Shown: positions 1 through 9,087, counted from the first letter of the stretch. The stretch is 64,000 nucleotides of DNA from Novosphingobium sp. 17-62-19 (GCF_002256775.1 NZ_NCII01000001.1:45278-109277); one strand, 5' to 3'. Numbers and translations are program-made. Notes: generated by a model from the sequence alone, not told the origin.

Positions 1-2401
1 GTTCATACGTGCCTGTAAACAGCAGCACCGGTGCACCAAAGCTGATGTAGCGTTTGTCCAGCAGGTTGTCCCCGAAGGCGGAAATCGCAATGCGCGATCC
101 GCCAACGGGCAAGTCAGCAAGTCCCAGCCGGCCATTGACCAGCCAATAGGCCGGCTGGCGGTTGCGGTCTTCCAGCACGTCCTGACCGGCCAGATTACGC
201 AGCGGGGTGGACGTGAGGAAGTAGTGGCTGCGATAGCGCGCTTCGAGCAAGCCCGCCACATGCCCGCCATTGCTGGTGAAATCGCCAGAGGTGAAGGTTG
301 CGGCTACCCGCCCGGTCCAGTTGGAGAAGTAGGTTGGCCGGGCAAACGCGGCAACATCCTGCCCGTTCAGCACGAACGTGTCGTAGTCGAAATCGGTGTA
401 GGAAATGCTACCCGAAAGGTTCAGGCCGCGCACCGGCACGATATCGAGTTCCGCCTCGAAGCCCTTGATCTTGGCCTTGCCCGCATTATCAAAAAACTGC
501 CGCCCATTGATGAAGTTCTGGGTCTGCAGATCGTTGTAATCGTTGTAATAAGCAGCGAGGTTCAGGCGGACCTTGTTGTCGAGGAACTGCGTCTTTGCGC
601 CCACTTCGTAGCTGGTCATATTTTCAGGGCGATAAGGAATGCCGCTGAGGATACCACCCGAAACATAGCCGGTGGCAACTTTGGCAAAGATCATGCTCTG
701 TTCGGTTGGCCGCCAGGTGGCGATCCCGGTATAAGTCAGTTTCTTGTAGGTCTGCTTGTACTTACCCACCCCCAGAGAGCCACCTTGCGCGCCGGAAATG
801 ACCGTAATGTCCAGTTCGCGATCATCAATCGTGCCGCGCAGGCCCCCGGTGATGTCGAAGTTGTCCGAAAGGTGCCAGGTCAACTGCGCATAGCCTGCCA
901 TCGAATCGTTCACGCCAACGGTGCGGGTAATGCCGCTGCCGAAGATTGCGTCAAACGGGTTGGGCACGATCGTGCCGTTCGGCGTGGGCGAGAGGATGCC
1001 CAGTACTTCGGTGCCCGGTGAACGTTCGTGGAAGTAGAACAGCCCTGCGGTCAGATCGTAGCTGTCATTGGATAACTGGAACTGCAGTTCCTGGCTAAAC
1101 TGGCTCTGGTTGGTGGCGCGGGCTGACAGCAGCGGGAAGAAGTAATCGTTCGGGCCGGGCAAGTTAGCCGGGTTGAACAGGCCTGCCTGCACCTGCTGCG
1201 GGGTGAGGCCGGGGGTGAGCAGCACGCCCAACTGCTGCAGGGTGAAGCGCATTCCGCCTGCCGAGCCGAGATCGAAGATTACCGGCTCCTGCCGGAACTT
1301 GCGATAGGCGCTGATGGCCTTGATCGTAAAGTTGTCGCTGGCTTCAAGCGTCAGCGTGAGGCTGTGGCCTTGGGTGACGACATGCTCTTCGCTGGTGGCT
1401 GCTGCGACCGAGCTTAGCGGGCCGTTCAGCCCTTCGTTGGTGGTGCCGCCAAAGAAAGGTTGCAGCGCCACGATGGGGCCGAGCAACTGGCCCGAAGCAT
1501 CGGGGATCACGCCAAGGCTTTGCATCGCACGGCCCGATGTGCGTGAATCGGTGTAGTCGAAGCGGTAATCTACCGTCAGCGAGCCGAATTCTCCGCGCAC
1601 GGCCACTTGTCCGCCATCGACATTGCGATAGCCCAGCTTGTCCACGAACTGCACGGTGCCGAATTCTGGCGCGCGCAACGCGATGTTCAGGGGTTGCCCT
1701 GCCATCGTATTGGTCACGTCGCCTGCAATCTGATCGTGCAGATAGGACAGCCGGATCGAGAACGGGCCGATCTGCGGCAGATCGAGCGAGACCTTGCCGC
1801 GCCAGGCATCGTAATTGCCATAGGAACCGGTGGCCTTTACGCCCCATTCGCCCTTTGGCGCGGCGGTGACGATGCTGATCGCGCCCGAAGTCGCGTTGCG
1901 CCCGAACAACGTGCCCTGCGGCCCGCGCAGCACTTCAACGCGCTGGATGTCGCTGAAGTCCAGCAGCGAACCGACAGCGCGACCGATATAGACGCCATCG
2001 ACATACATGCCGACCTTGGGATCGACCGAGTTGCTAGACGTGCCGGACGCCACACCGCGAATGATAATCGTGGGGTTGGACTGCTGTCCCTGCGTGTTGA
2101 ACTGCAAGCTGGGGGCCAGGCCGGCCAGATTTCGGACGCTGGTGACGCGCAAGGCATCAAGCTGGTCCGCCCCAATCGCGGTAACGGCCACTGGTACGCG
2201 TTGCAGGCTTTCTTCGCGGCGCTGTGCGGTAACGATGATTTCCTGAACCGACGACTGCGCGGCACCGGTATCGGCCTGCGGTTCGGGCGCCTGTGCATTG
2301 GGGGCCAGTTCTTCGGCGTGTGCGGCGCTCGTCAGGGCAAACACCCCGGCAGCCAGAATTGAACCGCGCAAAAGCCTTGAGCGGATATACCGTGCTTTCA
2401 T
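1..2401 (-). CDS. TonB-dependent outer-membrane receptor, 3' end cut by window edge
   Basis: Outer-membrane receptor that imports a large hydrophobic substrate, probably a steroid in this context, with energy from TonB-ExbBD. Reading the minus strand from the ATG at 2401 gives an uninterrupted frame of about 800 residues to the window edge. It has an Arg-rich N-terminus and hydrophobic signal peptide, a TonB-box-like EIIVTAQRREES about 55 residues in, a plug domain with RGPQGTLFGRNAT, and a long beta-barrel with alternating aromatic strands. The last visible residues (DNLLDKRYIS...) are typical of the penultimate strands, so probably only some 20-30 residues are missing. A gggag ribosome-binding site lies just upstream. 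It is likely the last gene of a unit with the Coq4-like and amidohydrolase genes. The substrate cannot be read from the sequence. Confidence 0.9.
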   Translation of the reverse strand, partial: MKARYIRSRLLRGSILAAGVFALTSAAHAEELAPNAQAPEPQADTGAAQSSVQEIIVTAQRREESLQRVPVAVTAIGADQLDALRVTSVRNLAGLAPSLQFNTQGQQSNPTIIIRGVASGTSSNSVDPKVGMYVDGVYIGRAVGSLLDFSDIQRVEVLRGPQGTLFGRNATSGAISIVTAAPKGEWGVKATGSYGNYDAWRGKVSLDLPQIGPFSIRLSYLHDQIAGDVTNTMAGQPLNIALRAPEFGTVQFVDKLGYRNVDGGQVAVRGEFGSLTVDYRFDYTDSRTSGRAMQSLGVIPDASGQLLGPIVALQPFFGGTTNEGLNGPLSSVAAATSEEHVVTQGHSLTLTLEASDNFTIKAISAYRKFRQEPVIFDLGSAGGMRFTLQQLGVLLTPGLTPQQVQAGLFNPANLPGPNDYFFPLLSARATNQSQFSQELQFQLSNDSYDLTAGLFYFHERSPGTEVLGILSPTPNGTIVPNPFDAIFGSGITRTVGVNDSMAGYAQLTWHLSDNFDITGGLRGTIDDRELDITVISGAQGGSLGVGKYKQTYKKLTYTGIATWRPTEQSMIFAKVATGYVSGGILSGIPYRPENMTSYEVGAKTQFLDNKVRLNLAAYYNDYNDLQTQNFINGRQFFDNAGKAKIKGFEAELDIVPVRGLNLSGSISYTDFDYDTFVLNGQDVAAFARPTYFSNWTGRVAATFTSGDFTSNGGHVAGLLEARYRSHYFLTSTPLRNLAGQDVLEDRNRQPAYWLVNGRLGLADLPVGGSRIAISAFGDNLLDKRYISFGAPVLLFTGTYE

Positions 2402-2480
2402 CATCATTCTCCCTCCGTCGTTGTTTTTGTTCTTATTGGCGGAACGGCGGATTGCACCGTGACACCACTGAGGCGGCAAA

Positions 2481-2492
2481 GCGCATATGCGC
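2481..2492. promoter_or_regulatory. 12-bp perfect palindrome upstream of TonB receptor
   Basis: GCGCATATGCGC is a perfect palindrome 80 bp upstream of the receptor start, in the 135-bp gap after the Coq4-like gene. It could be an operator half-pair or chance in GC-rich DNA. No regulator is assigned. Confidence 0.3.
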
Positions 2493-2536
2493 CCGCCGCC
2501 CGGAATTTCAGGTTGGTGGAATTGCGGCGCGTGCCG

Positions 2537-3415
2537 TCACTCGGCCGCTTCCATCAACGACTCGCCATAATGGGGATCGTCCTCGTTACAGAGGCGATTG
2601 GTCAGATCCCAGCGGTTGTCGATCACCGGGGTGATGTTCAGTTCGCGGCGGATGTCGTCGATCTGCACGTCGACATATTCGCGCCAGTCGACCAGCATCA
2701 GTGGGTATTTCCAGTTGCGGCCCTGCTGCGCGCCAAGGAATTCAGCCTCAAGGTTGACGACCATGGCATCTGGATAGAACAGACCATCCTTCATTACCGT
2801 CTTGGCCTTCAGGTAAAAGGCGATGCGGCTGAAGAAGTTGCTCAGTTCCGGGTGAAAATAGAGCGACTTGGCGTGCATGTTTGCCGAAAGCAGCGCCACT
2901 TCGCCGCCATGGTTCGGGCCAAAGCCGCTTACCATGTGTTCAATATCGTGCGAAAGCGCAGTTTGTCGCAGGTAGTAGGTGAAGTCGTTCACCACCTGAA
3001 TTTCCTGGAAGAACAGGTCGAGCTGGTAGCCCGAATTTGCCATGAAATTGTAGATCGCAGCGCCCAGCGTTCCGGGGGCACAGTCCTTCGTTTCGGCCAG
3101 CGTGAAGTTTGAAAGGCTGCGGCGTTCCAGCCAGCGCTTGAATAGCGGCAGACGGGCCTTTTCCATTTCGAACAGCTCGATAATCCGGTGCATGTCTTCC
3201 AGATCATGCAGCGCCTGAGCCACTTCCGGGATGTAAGCGGTATTCGGCAGATCAGGCCCGTTGCGGCGCAGCATCTCCTGCGCGATCAGCGTGCGCAGCC
3301 CAGCGTGGTTGAGATACTTTGACGAACTGACAAGCACCGAGCTTTCAGTTTCGATCTTCTGGATTGCGCCGTTGAAATAGGCGCGGTCGGCTTCACCGAT
3401 CTTCGCTTCGCTCAT
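2537..3415 (-). CDS. Coq4-like protein (HDxxH-x11-E metal motif)
   Basis: A 292-residue protein related to the Coq4 family, the ubiquinone-biosynthesis protein for which an oxidative decarboxylation role has recently been proposed. The diagnostic motif is present: HDIEH followed by 11 residues and Glu (about residues 155-171), the presumed metal site. An N-terminal SSVLVSSSKYLN stretch is shared with the second Coq4-like gene at 56919-57773. The start at 3415 is preferred because agagga lies 8 nt upstream; an in-frame ATG six codons earlier overlaps that site. It lies between an amidohydrolase and a TonB receptor. A job in steroid catabolism rather than ubiquinone synthesis is inference from this context and from the duplication. 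Confidence 0.75.
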   Translation of the reverse strand: MSEAKIGEADRAYFNGAIQKIETESSVLVSSSKYLNHAGLRTLIAQEMLRRNGPDLPNTAYIPEVAQALHDLEDMHRIIELFEMEKARLPLFKRWLERRSLSNFTLAETKDCAPGTLGAAIYNFMANSGYQLDLFFQEIQVVNDFTYYLRQTALSHDIEHMVSGFGPNHGGEVALLSANMHAKSLYFHPELSNFFSRIAFYLKAKTVMKDGLFYPDAMVVNLEAEFLGAQQGRNWKYPLMLVDWREYVDVQIDDIRRELNITPVIDNRWDLTNRLCNEDDPHYGESLMEAAE

Positions 3416-3447
3416 GGCATGGCATCCTCTCATTTATCGTTGGGGGT

Positions 3448-3475
3448 GGGGGCGTCCGGAGGGATGGACGCCCCC
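3448..3475 (-). other. hairpin between amidohydrolase and Coq4-like gene
   Basis: A perfect 10-bp inverted repeat (GGGGGCGTCC / GGACGCCCCC) with an 8-nt loop sits in the 105-bp gap between the two genes. It has no T-run after it on the minus strand, so it may be a partial terminator, a processing site or an mRNA stabiliser within the operon. Confidence 0.4.
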
Positions 3476-3520
3476 TCGAGGAAGCTGGTCAGGGCTTCCC
3501 CAATTCCGTCTCGGTTCAAA

Positions 3521-5263
3521 TCACTCGGCGGCTTCAGCCAGAGCAGCAACATCGTTGGCAGGCGAGAGGAACTGACCCGGCATCGCCCCGGTAAAGGCGC
3601 CGTCCTCGAAAGTCGGCACCCCGTTCACCAGCGTCAGGCGGGTGGGCATGGCGGCGCGGGTAAAGCGCCAGGTCGTGCCACCGCGCCCGTCTGGCACATC
3701 GTGCGCCTTCTGCATTTCGCGGCGCTGGATTTCGTCCATGTTGAACACTGCAATATCAGCGCGCTTGCCCACGGCGATCACACCGCGATCGTTGAGGTTG
3801 AAGTGGCCCGCCAGCTTGCCGGTCATCACGTGAATGGCCTGCTCCAGCGCCAGCTTCTTCTCTTCACGCACATATTGCGTCAGCAGCAGCGCATTTTCGC
3901 CACCACCGCACAGCATCTGCAAGTGCGCGCCCGCATCAGAGATATTGCCCACGGTCTTGGGATCATTCATCAGTTCGAGCGTCAGTTCCTCATCCTTGGG
4001 GAAGGGCGCCATGTGGACGGTAGACCGGGTGCCGTTCGCGATGATCCAATCGGCCATCGCATCTGACCGGTGCAGGCCAAGGCTGTCGGCATATTCCTTG
4101 AGCGTGATGCCAACCGGGCCTGTGCCGTTCTCGCTGTCGATCAGGAACAGTTCCTGCGGGTTCTTCAGCGGGGAATGATCCCAAGCCTGCGTGTCCCAGC
4201 TTTCACGGGCACGTGCGCGCCATGCAGGATCGCCCAGCAGCGCGGCCTTCTTGTAGTGATCGTCTTCCAGCACCACCTCGTGCCAGACATAGTCGTTCGA
4301 CTGCGCAAAGATCAGCGATTTGACGAGGCTGAGCGTGGAAGTGGGCGAAACGTGGGCGTAGCCCGGCCACACATCTACGCCCGCTTCGCGCATCTTGCGC
4401 ACCGATTCCTGCATTGCAGGCAGGATGCCTTTCTGGAATTCCAGCGTGGGCACGGCGCCGGCGATCTGGACCTTGATCTTGCTACCCGCCAGCAGTTTTG
4501 CCAGACGTTCCAGATTGGCCGGGCCAGTCATGCGCATGAAGGTATCGACGATCACCTGATAGCAGCAGCCGGGATAACGCTCCATCACCGCAAACAGCGC
4601 CTCAAATTCCTCGTCAGAGGCTTGCAGCGTGGGCACCGGGCGGTTTTGCCCATCGTGGTCGTGCATGTTGTCAGACATGCCCAGCGCACCTGCGGCCAGC
4701 GCATCGTCAAGCAGTTCGGCCATCTTGGCAATTTCGGCAGGAGTGGCTTCACGCTCCCAAGCTTCCACACCCATCGCGGCAAGCCGGATGGCGATGTGGC
4801 CGACATAGGCGGCATAGTTCAGTGGCACCTTGACGTTGCGCTCCACCGATGCGCGATATTCGCTCCAGGTGTTCCAGTCCCACGGCAGGTTGTCCATGAA
4901 CGGACCTTCGGGAATATCCTCGAAGAAGCTGAAAATGCCGATCATTTCGCGCTGAGCGGGCATGTATTTGTGCAGCGGAGCGGGTGAAAAGCCGCAGTTG
5001 CCCATGATCATCGTCGTTGCGCCATATCCGGGCAACGGGTCGAGGTCGGATTGCCACCACATAGTGCCATCATAATGGGTGTGGCTTTCGATAAAGCCGG
5101 GCGTCACATGGCATCCGTTTGCATCGAATACGCGCTCGCTACCCGGCGCAAGATTTGCACCAACTTCGGCGATCACGCCGTCCTTGATGCGCACATCCGC
5201 CGCAAAGGCAGGCGCGCCGGTTCCGTCCACGACGGTGCCGTTCTTGATGAGAATATCAGACAT
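3521..5263 (-). CDS. amidohydrolase, N-acyl-D-amino-acid deacylase family
   Basis: A 580-residue metal-dependent hydrolase. It has an N-terminal composite beta-sandwich (NGTVVDGTG), the first metal pair HTH at residues 61-63, the family cysteine in MGNCG at residue 90, and a late SDAGAH carrying the catalytic Asp. The family cleaves N-acyl amino acids and related amides or ureas. Here it may release an amide-linked group such as an amino-acid conjugate from a steroid side chain, which is inference. The start at 5263 has gggaga 6 nt upstream; the in-frame extension to 5374 lacks a ribosome site. It is divergent from the HTH regulator at 5406. A second family member lies at 9594-11345. Confidence 0.85.
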   Translation of the reverse strand: MSDILIKNGTVVDGTGAPAFAADVRIKDGVIAEVGANLAPGSERVFDANGCHVTPGFIESHTHYDGTMWWQSDLDPLPGYGATTMIMGNCGFSPAPLHKYMPAQREMIGIFSFFEDIPEGPFMDNLPWDWNTWSEYRASVERNVKVPLNYAAYVGHIAIRLAAMGVEAWEREATPAEIAKMAELLDDALAAGALGMSDNMHDHDGQNRPVPTLQASDEEFEALFAVMERYPGCCYQVIVDTFMRMTGPANLERLAKLLAGSKIKVQIAGAVPTLEFQKGILPAMQESVRKMREAGVDVWPGYAHVSPTSTLSLVKSLIFAQSNDYVWHEVVLEDDHYKKAALLGDPAWRARARESWDTQAWDHSPLKNPQELFLIDSENGTGPVGITLKEYADSLGLHRSDAMADWIIANGTRSTVHMAPFPKDEELTLELMNDPKTVGNISDAGAHLQMLCGGGENALLLTQYVREEKKLALEQAIHVMTGKLAGHFNLNDRGVIAVGKRADIAVFNMDEIQRREMQKAHDVPDGRGGTTWRFTRAAMPTRLTLVNGVPTFEDGAFTGAMPGQFLSPANDVAALAEAAE

Positions 5264-5405
5264 GGTTTTCTCCCGATCTTCCGAACCATCCAGCCCCTTA
5301 TGCTGCAATTTGTGCAGCAGGCCGGTGGACGGGTTGGGTGCAGCATATGCCTGCTTGCGAGTCTCCCGAAGCAATGGCTTGCCAAACAGATCGTTTCGTT
5401 ATCTT

Positions 5406-6170
5406 ATGCGGATCATGACGCGATACGATTCAAGCGCATCTGCAATGCTATCCGTTTTGCGGCGACATTTGCGCAAAGATGGATGGACGATTTTGCGCCT
5501 TTCGCGGGAAATCGGCGTCGGTGAAGCAACTGTGAAGCGCTGGCTTGCGGGCAAAGGCCTGACCATCGACCGACTGGAAGCGATGGCGCGGCTGTGCGGG
5601 CTGGTTCTGGGCGATCTTGCGCGCGAGGCTGAGGACTCCCCGGGCGAGCTTGCGCACGAATTGACGCTCGCGCAGGAAAAGGCGCTGTCGAGCAACATCT
5701 TCCTATCGTTCCTGTTCATGACCATCCTGAATGGCGTGCAGCCGACCGAGACCGCGAGCGACTTTTCAGTGCCCTTGCGCACCATGGAGGCCGCACTTGC
5801 GCGGCTCGAACGGCTGGCCCTGATTGATCGTTTGCGCAGCGGGAAAGTCCGCCCGTTGATCGACCGCACTATGGTCTTTCGCAAGCAGCCGCTGCGCGCG
5901 CTGTTCGAACAGCACATGAAGCACGTGTTCTTCGAACTCGATTACAGTGCGCCGGAAACCACCTACATTTCCGAAGTGGTCAAACTGTCGCCCACCGGCC
6001 AGGCCCAACTGGCAGACCTGATGGAGCATTTTCGCGCGCAGGTGCAGGCGCTGGCAGACCGTGATGCACAGGCGCCCGTCGCCGCGCGTGAATGGGTGGG
6101 GTTGCTCAGCGTGATGCGCAAACTCGACCTTTCACCAATGCACCAAGCACAGGGTGATTTTGCCGAATGA
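5406..6170 (+). CDS. XRE-type helix-turn-helix regulator
   Basis: A 254-residue putative transcription factor. An N-terminal XRE/Cro-like DNA-binding domain (about residues 14-70, including SREIGVGEATVKRWLAGKG) is followed by an all-helical region with no recognised ligand-binding fold. It is divergent from the amidohydrolase gene across a 142-bp gap, so it may control that operon or itself. The start is uncertain: ATG codons at 5406, 5415 and 5445 are possible and none has a strong ribosome site. The next gene (6299) is 128 bp downstream behind a promoter-like AT-rich stretch. Confidence 0.75.
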   Translation: MRIMTRYDSSASAMLSVLRRHLRKDGWTILRLSREIGVGEATVKRWLAGKGLTIDRLEAMARLCGLVLGDLAREAEDSPGELAHELTLAQEKALSSNIFLSFLFMTILNGVQPTETASDFSVPLRTMEAALARLERLALIDRLRSGKVRPLIDRTMVFRKQPLRALFEQHMKHVFFELDYSAPETTYISEVVKLSPTGQAQLADLMEHFRAQVQALADRDAQAPVAAREWVGLLSVMRKLDLSPMHQAQGDFAE

Positions 6171-6172
6171 TA

Positions 6173-6217
6173 TACGCAAATAGTGAAATATATTAAGAAT
6201 AAATGGCAAAATTCGTA
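6173..6217. promoter_or_regulatory. paired half-sites (37-bp offset) before the SDR gene
   Basis: TACGCAAA at 6173 and AATTCGTA at 6210 form an outward-facing pair whose starts are 37 bp apart. The same offset separates similar half-sites elsewhere in the window. The surrounding 60 bp are markedly AT-rich, as expected for a promoter of the gene at 6299. Confidence 0.45.
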
Positions 6218-6298
6218 GAATCATTGACTTCATGTTCACCCTTTCTGACAGTGCCCCTGTAAAGCTTGCGGCTGTAGGCGCTGTGAAAGGAAGAGATT

Positions 6299-7069
6299 AT
6301 GGAAGCCAATTTTCCGGCAGGCGCCACCATTGTGTTCGGCGGCAGCGGCGGCATCGGACGTGGCGTGGCGCTCGAATTCGCGCGTGAGGGCAGCGACGTA
6401 GCGATAGTCTATCGCTCAAAGCGCGACGTTGCCGAAGCGGTTGCAGCGGAAATCCGTGAATTTGGGCGCAAAGCCTCAATCCATCAAACCGACGTTCGCA
6501 ACCGCGCGCAAGTCGCCGCGGCCTTTGCCGAAGCCGTCACCGCCCATGGCCGCGTGCATACCGTGGTTTGGGGCGCAGGGCCGGTGGTCCCGCAAGTGCT
6601 GATCGCAGACTGGACCGAGGCGATGTTCCGCGATTCCATGGAGATTGAGGCGTTCGGCTTCAACAACGCCGTCCACACCGCGCTGCCGCACATGCGGGCC
6701 AGCGGCGGAGGCAGTTTCGTGCATCTGGGATCGGCCGGGCATGACTGGTGGCCCAAGCTTGACGGGCTTTCGGTCGCACCCAAGGCCTGCAATGAAGCGC
6801 TGGTCAAAGGCATTGCCAAGGAAGAAGGCTTCCACGAAATCCGTGCCAATTCGATCCTCGTCGGCGTGATCGACGCGGGACAGTTCAAGATCGGGCAGGA
6901 AGCCGGCACGTTCACGCCCGAATGGGAAGCGGCGGTCAAGGCGATGCTGCCGCTGAAACGCTGGGGCACGCCGCAGGACATTGGCCAGGCCGCAGTCTAT
7001 TTCGCATCGCGCCGGGGCAATTATGTTACCGGGCAGACCATTTCGGTCGGCGGTGGCTTCGGTGTCTGA
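6299..7069 (+). CDS. atypical SDR family oxidoreductase lacking the catalytic Tyr
   Basis: A 256-residue protein with the SDR Rossmann fold (GGSGGIGRG at the N-terminus) and a normal SDR C-terminus (YVTGQTISVGGG). The catalytic region is abnormal. The usual YxxxK reads SVAPK, so Ser occupies the Tyr position, and the NNAG motif reads WGAG. A Ser remains about 20 residues earlier (HLGSAG). It is either a non-classical SDR with altered chemistry or a structural or binding protein. The start at 6299 has aaggaagag 4-5 nt upstream. Its stop overlaps the start of the SnoaL-like gene at 7062, so the two are probably translationally coupled. Confidence 0.8.
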   Translation: MEANFPAGATIVFGGSGGIGRGVALEFAREGSDVAIVYRSKRDVAEAVAAEIREFGRKASIHQTDVRNRAQVAAAFAEAVTAHGRVHTVVWGAGPVVPQVLIADWTEAMFRDSMEIEAFGFNNAVHTALPHMRASGGGSFVHLGSAGHDWWPKLDGLSVAPKACNEALVKGIAKEEGFHEIRANSILVGVIDAGQFKIGQEAGTFTPEWEAAVKAMLPLKRWGTPQDIGQAAVYFASRRGNYVTGQTISVGGGFGV

Positions 7070-7604
7070 GCAGAGCGTGCTCGCTCCGCACAGCATCGGT
7101 GTGGACGAAATGGTGGCGCGCGAGAGCCTGCGCCACCTCGTTGTTGCCTATGGCCATGCCATAGACCGCCGCGATTGGTCACTGCTGCGCACACTTTATC
7201 ACGATGATGGGGTTGATGATCACACGCCGTACTACTGTGGCCCGGTTGATGGCTATATCGCGTGGCTGCCCTCGATGATGGCCAACTGGCGCGCCACCAT
7301 GCACACCGCCATGTCCTGCCTGTTCACTATCGACGGTGACCATGCGCAGGGCGAGATCACCGCGCGGGCGTGGCACCTGACAGCGGATGGCGCGCGCCAG
7401 TTTGTTGCATGGGGGCGCTACGCCGATTACTATGAACGGCGCGATGGCGTGTGGCGCTTTGCCAAGCGGTCTTTCATTCTGGACTTCGCCGAGGATCTGC
7501 CGGTCGCAAACGGCGACGATTTTGGCAGCGAAGGCGTCGGCACCGGCCGGGCCGGGGCCGATGATCCGGTGTTTGCGCGTCTCTCGTTATTTTCCAGACC
7601 CTGA
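7062..7604 (+). CDS. SnoaL-like / NTF2-fold protein
   Basis: A protein of about 180 residues with a single SnoaL-like domain (cone-shaped alpha+beta barrel). A Tyr and an Asp spaced as in AYGHAID occur near the start, with a His in TMHTAMS mid-domain. This is the layout of BaiE-type steroid dehydratases and related isomerases. The GTG at 7062 is chosen because it overlaps the upstream stop; an ATG at 7110 is the alternative and would still keep the domain. It is co-transcribed with the atypical SDR. Its stop TGA abuts the stop of the convergent MFS gene. Dehydratase function is inference. Confidence 0.7.
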   Translation: MSEQSVLAPHSIGVDEMVARESLRHLVVAYGHAIDRRDWSLLRTLYHDDGVDDHTPYYCGPVDGYIAWLPSMMANWRATMHTAMSCLFTIDGDHAQGEITARAWHLTADGARQFVAWGRYADYYERRDGVWRFAKRSFILDFAEDLPVANGDDFGSEGVGTGRAGADDPVFARLSLFSRP

Positions 7605-8924
7605 TCAGGCAGCAGCAAGGTTCTGCTTGTCGCGCTCCAGCGAACGTACCGCGCGCCATGCCGCCCATACGCCGATGTAGCCAGTGGGGATCGCCACGCT
7701 CAACCCAACCCGCAACCCGTGCGGCCCGGCCCCGGCAACCCAGTCGCTCAGCTGCCCAGCCAGCACCGGGCCAAGCACCGTGGCAAACATGCTGGAAATC
7801 AGCAAAACCAGCGCGGTGCCGGTGGCGCGATGGGCATTGGGCAGCAGATACTGCAACCCCGCCAGCACGCCAACCGACCAGCCCCCGCCCATCAGCCCCG
7901 CAGGCAGGGCAAACAGCCGTGACAGCATCAGGCTTTCGCTCCAGGTCACCAGCAGGATCATCGTCGTCGCCCCGGCCAGCGCAAAGGCAGTGAGGCGCAA
8001 TTGCATCGTGGCGTCATTTCGGCCCAGCCTGTCCGCCAGAAACCCGAAGCCTAGTACGCCGAGAAGCCCCGGCATACCGAACGACAGCGCAAAGGTTGCG
8101 CCGGCGGCCTGCGTGGAAAGGCCATAGGCACGCTCAAACAGGGCAGGCCCCCACATACCGAAGGTCACGCCCGAAAGCGATCCCAAAGCCATGACCGTTG
8201 CCAGCAGCCGCACTGAAGGCGTGCCAATCAGCAGCTTGATCGTCGGCCCCAGTGGCAGCACCGGCGCGGCATGGGCCACAGGATCACGCGCGGGTTCGCG
8301 CACGATCAGCCAAGCGGCCAGCGCCACGATCAGCCCAACCACGCCGAGGGCATGGAACGCCGTTTGCCAATCGCTCGCCGCAGCAATGGCCGGACCACCG
8401 GCAAGGCCGCCCATCTGGCCGATGTAGATTGCGGTGCCCAGCAACGCAAAGGCACGGCCACGTTCGGCGATAGGAAAGTAGGCGGCGATCAGCGCGGCAG
8501 CAGGCGCCTGATAGGCCGCCTCGCCAATGCCCACGCCTACGCGCGCCATTGCCAGCATGGCCGGACTTGTTGCCATGCCTGAAAGCAGCGTGAAAAAGCT
8601 CCAGAACCCGCACCCCCCGGCAATGATCGCAATGCGCGAGCGCCGGTCTGCCAGCCGTGCAATCGGCAGCGTGAACAGGGTGTAGAGCAGCGCGAAGGCC
8701 GGGCCCATCAGCAGCCCCATCATCGTATCGCTAATGGCAAAATGCGCCTTGATCGGTTGGGCAAGGCCGGGGATGAGGAAGCGGTCGGCATAGTTGAGAA
8801 TGGCCACCAGCACGATCAGCGACAGCGCCAGCCACCGATTGGTCAGCGGTCGTCCGCTTGCCGACATGGTCGCCGCAGGCAAGGGTGCGGCGATTGTGCC
8901 ACTGCCGCCAAGAGGGCTGGTCAT
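7605..8924 (-). CDS. MFS transporter
   Basis: A 439-residue membrane protein with about 12 hydrophobic segments and the Major Facilitator signature between helices 2 and 3 (RLADRRSR, about residues 91-98). It presumably moves a pathway substrate or intermediate across the inner membrane. The neighbours suggest a steroid or a side-chain acid. The ATG at 8924 has gggagag at the usual distance. It shares a 163-bp divergent promoter with the BaiE-like gene at 9088, which holds one copy of the recurring dyad. Confidence 0.85.
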   Translation of the reverse strand: MTSPLGGSGTIAAPLPAATMSASGRPLTNRWLALSLIVLVAILNYADRFLIPGLAQPIKAHFAISDTMMGLLMGPAFALLYTLFTLPIARLADRRSRIAIIAGGCGFWSFFTLLSGMATSPAMLAMARVGVGIGEAAYQAPAAALIAAYFPIAERGRAFALLGTAIYIGQMGGLAGGPAIAAASDWQTAFHALGVVGLIVALAAWLIVREPARDPVAHAAPVLPLGPTIKLLIGTPSVRLLATVMALGSLSGVTFGMWGPALFERAYGLSTQAAGATFALSFGMPGLLGVLGFGFLADRLGRNDATMQLRLTAFALAGATTMILLVTWSESLMLSRLFALPAGLMGGGWSVGVLAGLQYLLPNAHRATGTALVLLISSMFATVLGPVLAGQLSDWVAGAGPHGLRVGLSVAIPTGYIGVWAAWRAVRSLERDKQNLAAA

Positions 8925-8947
8925 CAGGTCTCTCCCGAAGCGCAAGG

Positions 8948-8981
8948 AATGCGCATTATTTTCTTCAATATACTCTGCAAA
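8948..8981. promoter_or_regulatory. recurring dyad, divergent MFS / BaiE-like promoter
   Basis: AATGCGCA at 8948 and TCTGCAAA at 8974 have starts exactly 26 bp apart (18-bp spacer), matching the layout seen in seven other intergenic regions. The site lies 23 bp upstream of the MFS start and 106 bp upstream of the BaiE-like start. Confidence 0.5.
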
Positions 8982-9087
8982 TCAGGCAAATCAAATCGTA
9001 AGATTGATAATATGTGATGATATTGCGGCGATTGGCCTGTGTGTATAACAGTCGTGCAACACAAATCGATTCGCTTGGGAGAGCGCT

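Noticed and set aside
224-2362. Several plus-strand open frames at the left edge
   Set aside because: They are antisense to the TonB receptor, which reads through the whole stretch in one minus-strand frame with signal peptide, TonB box and plug motifs.
5079-5405. N-terminal extension of the XRE regulator by about 109 residues
   Set aside because: It runs antisense through the start of the amidohydrolase gene and its promoter, and has no similarity to regulator domains.
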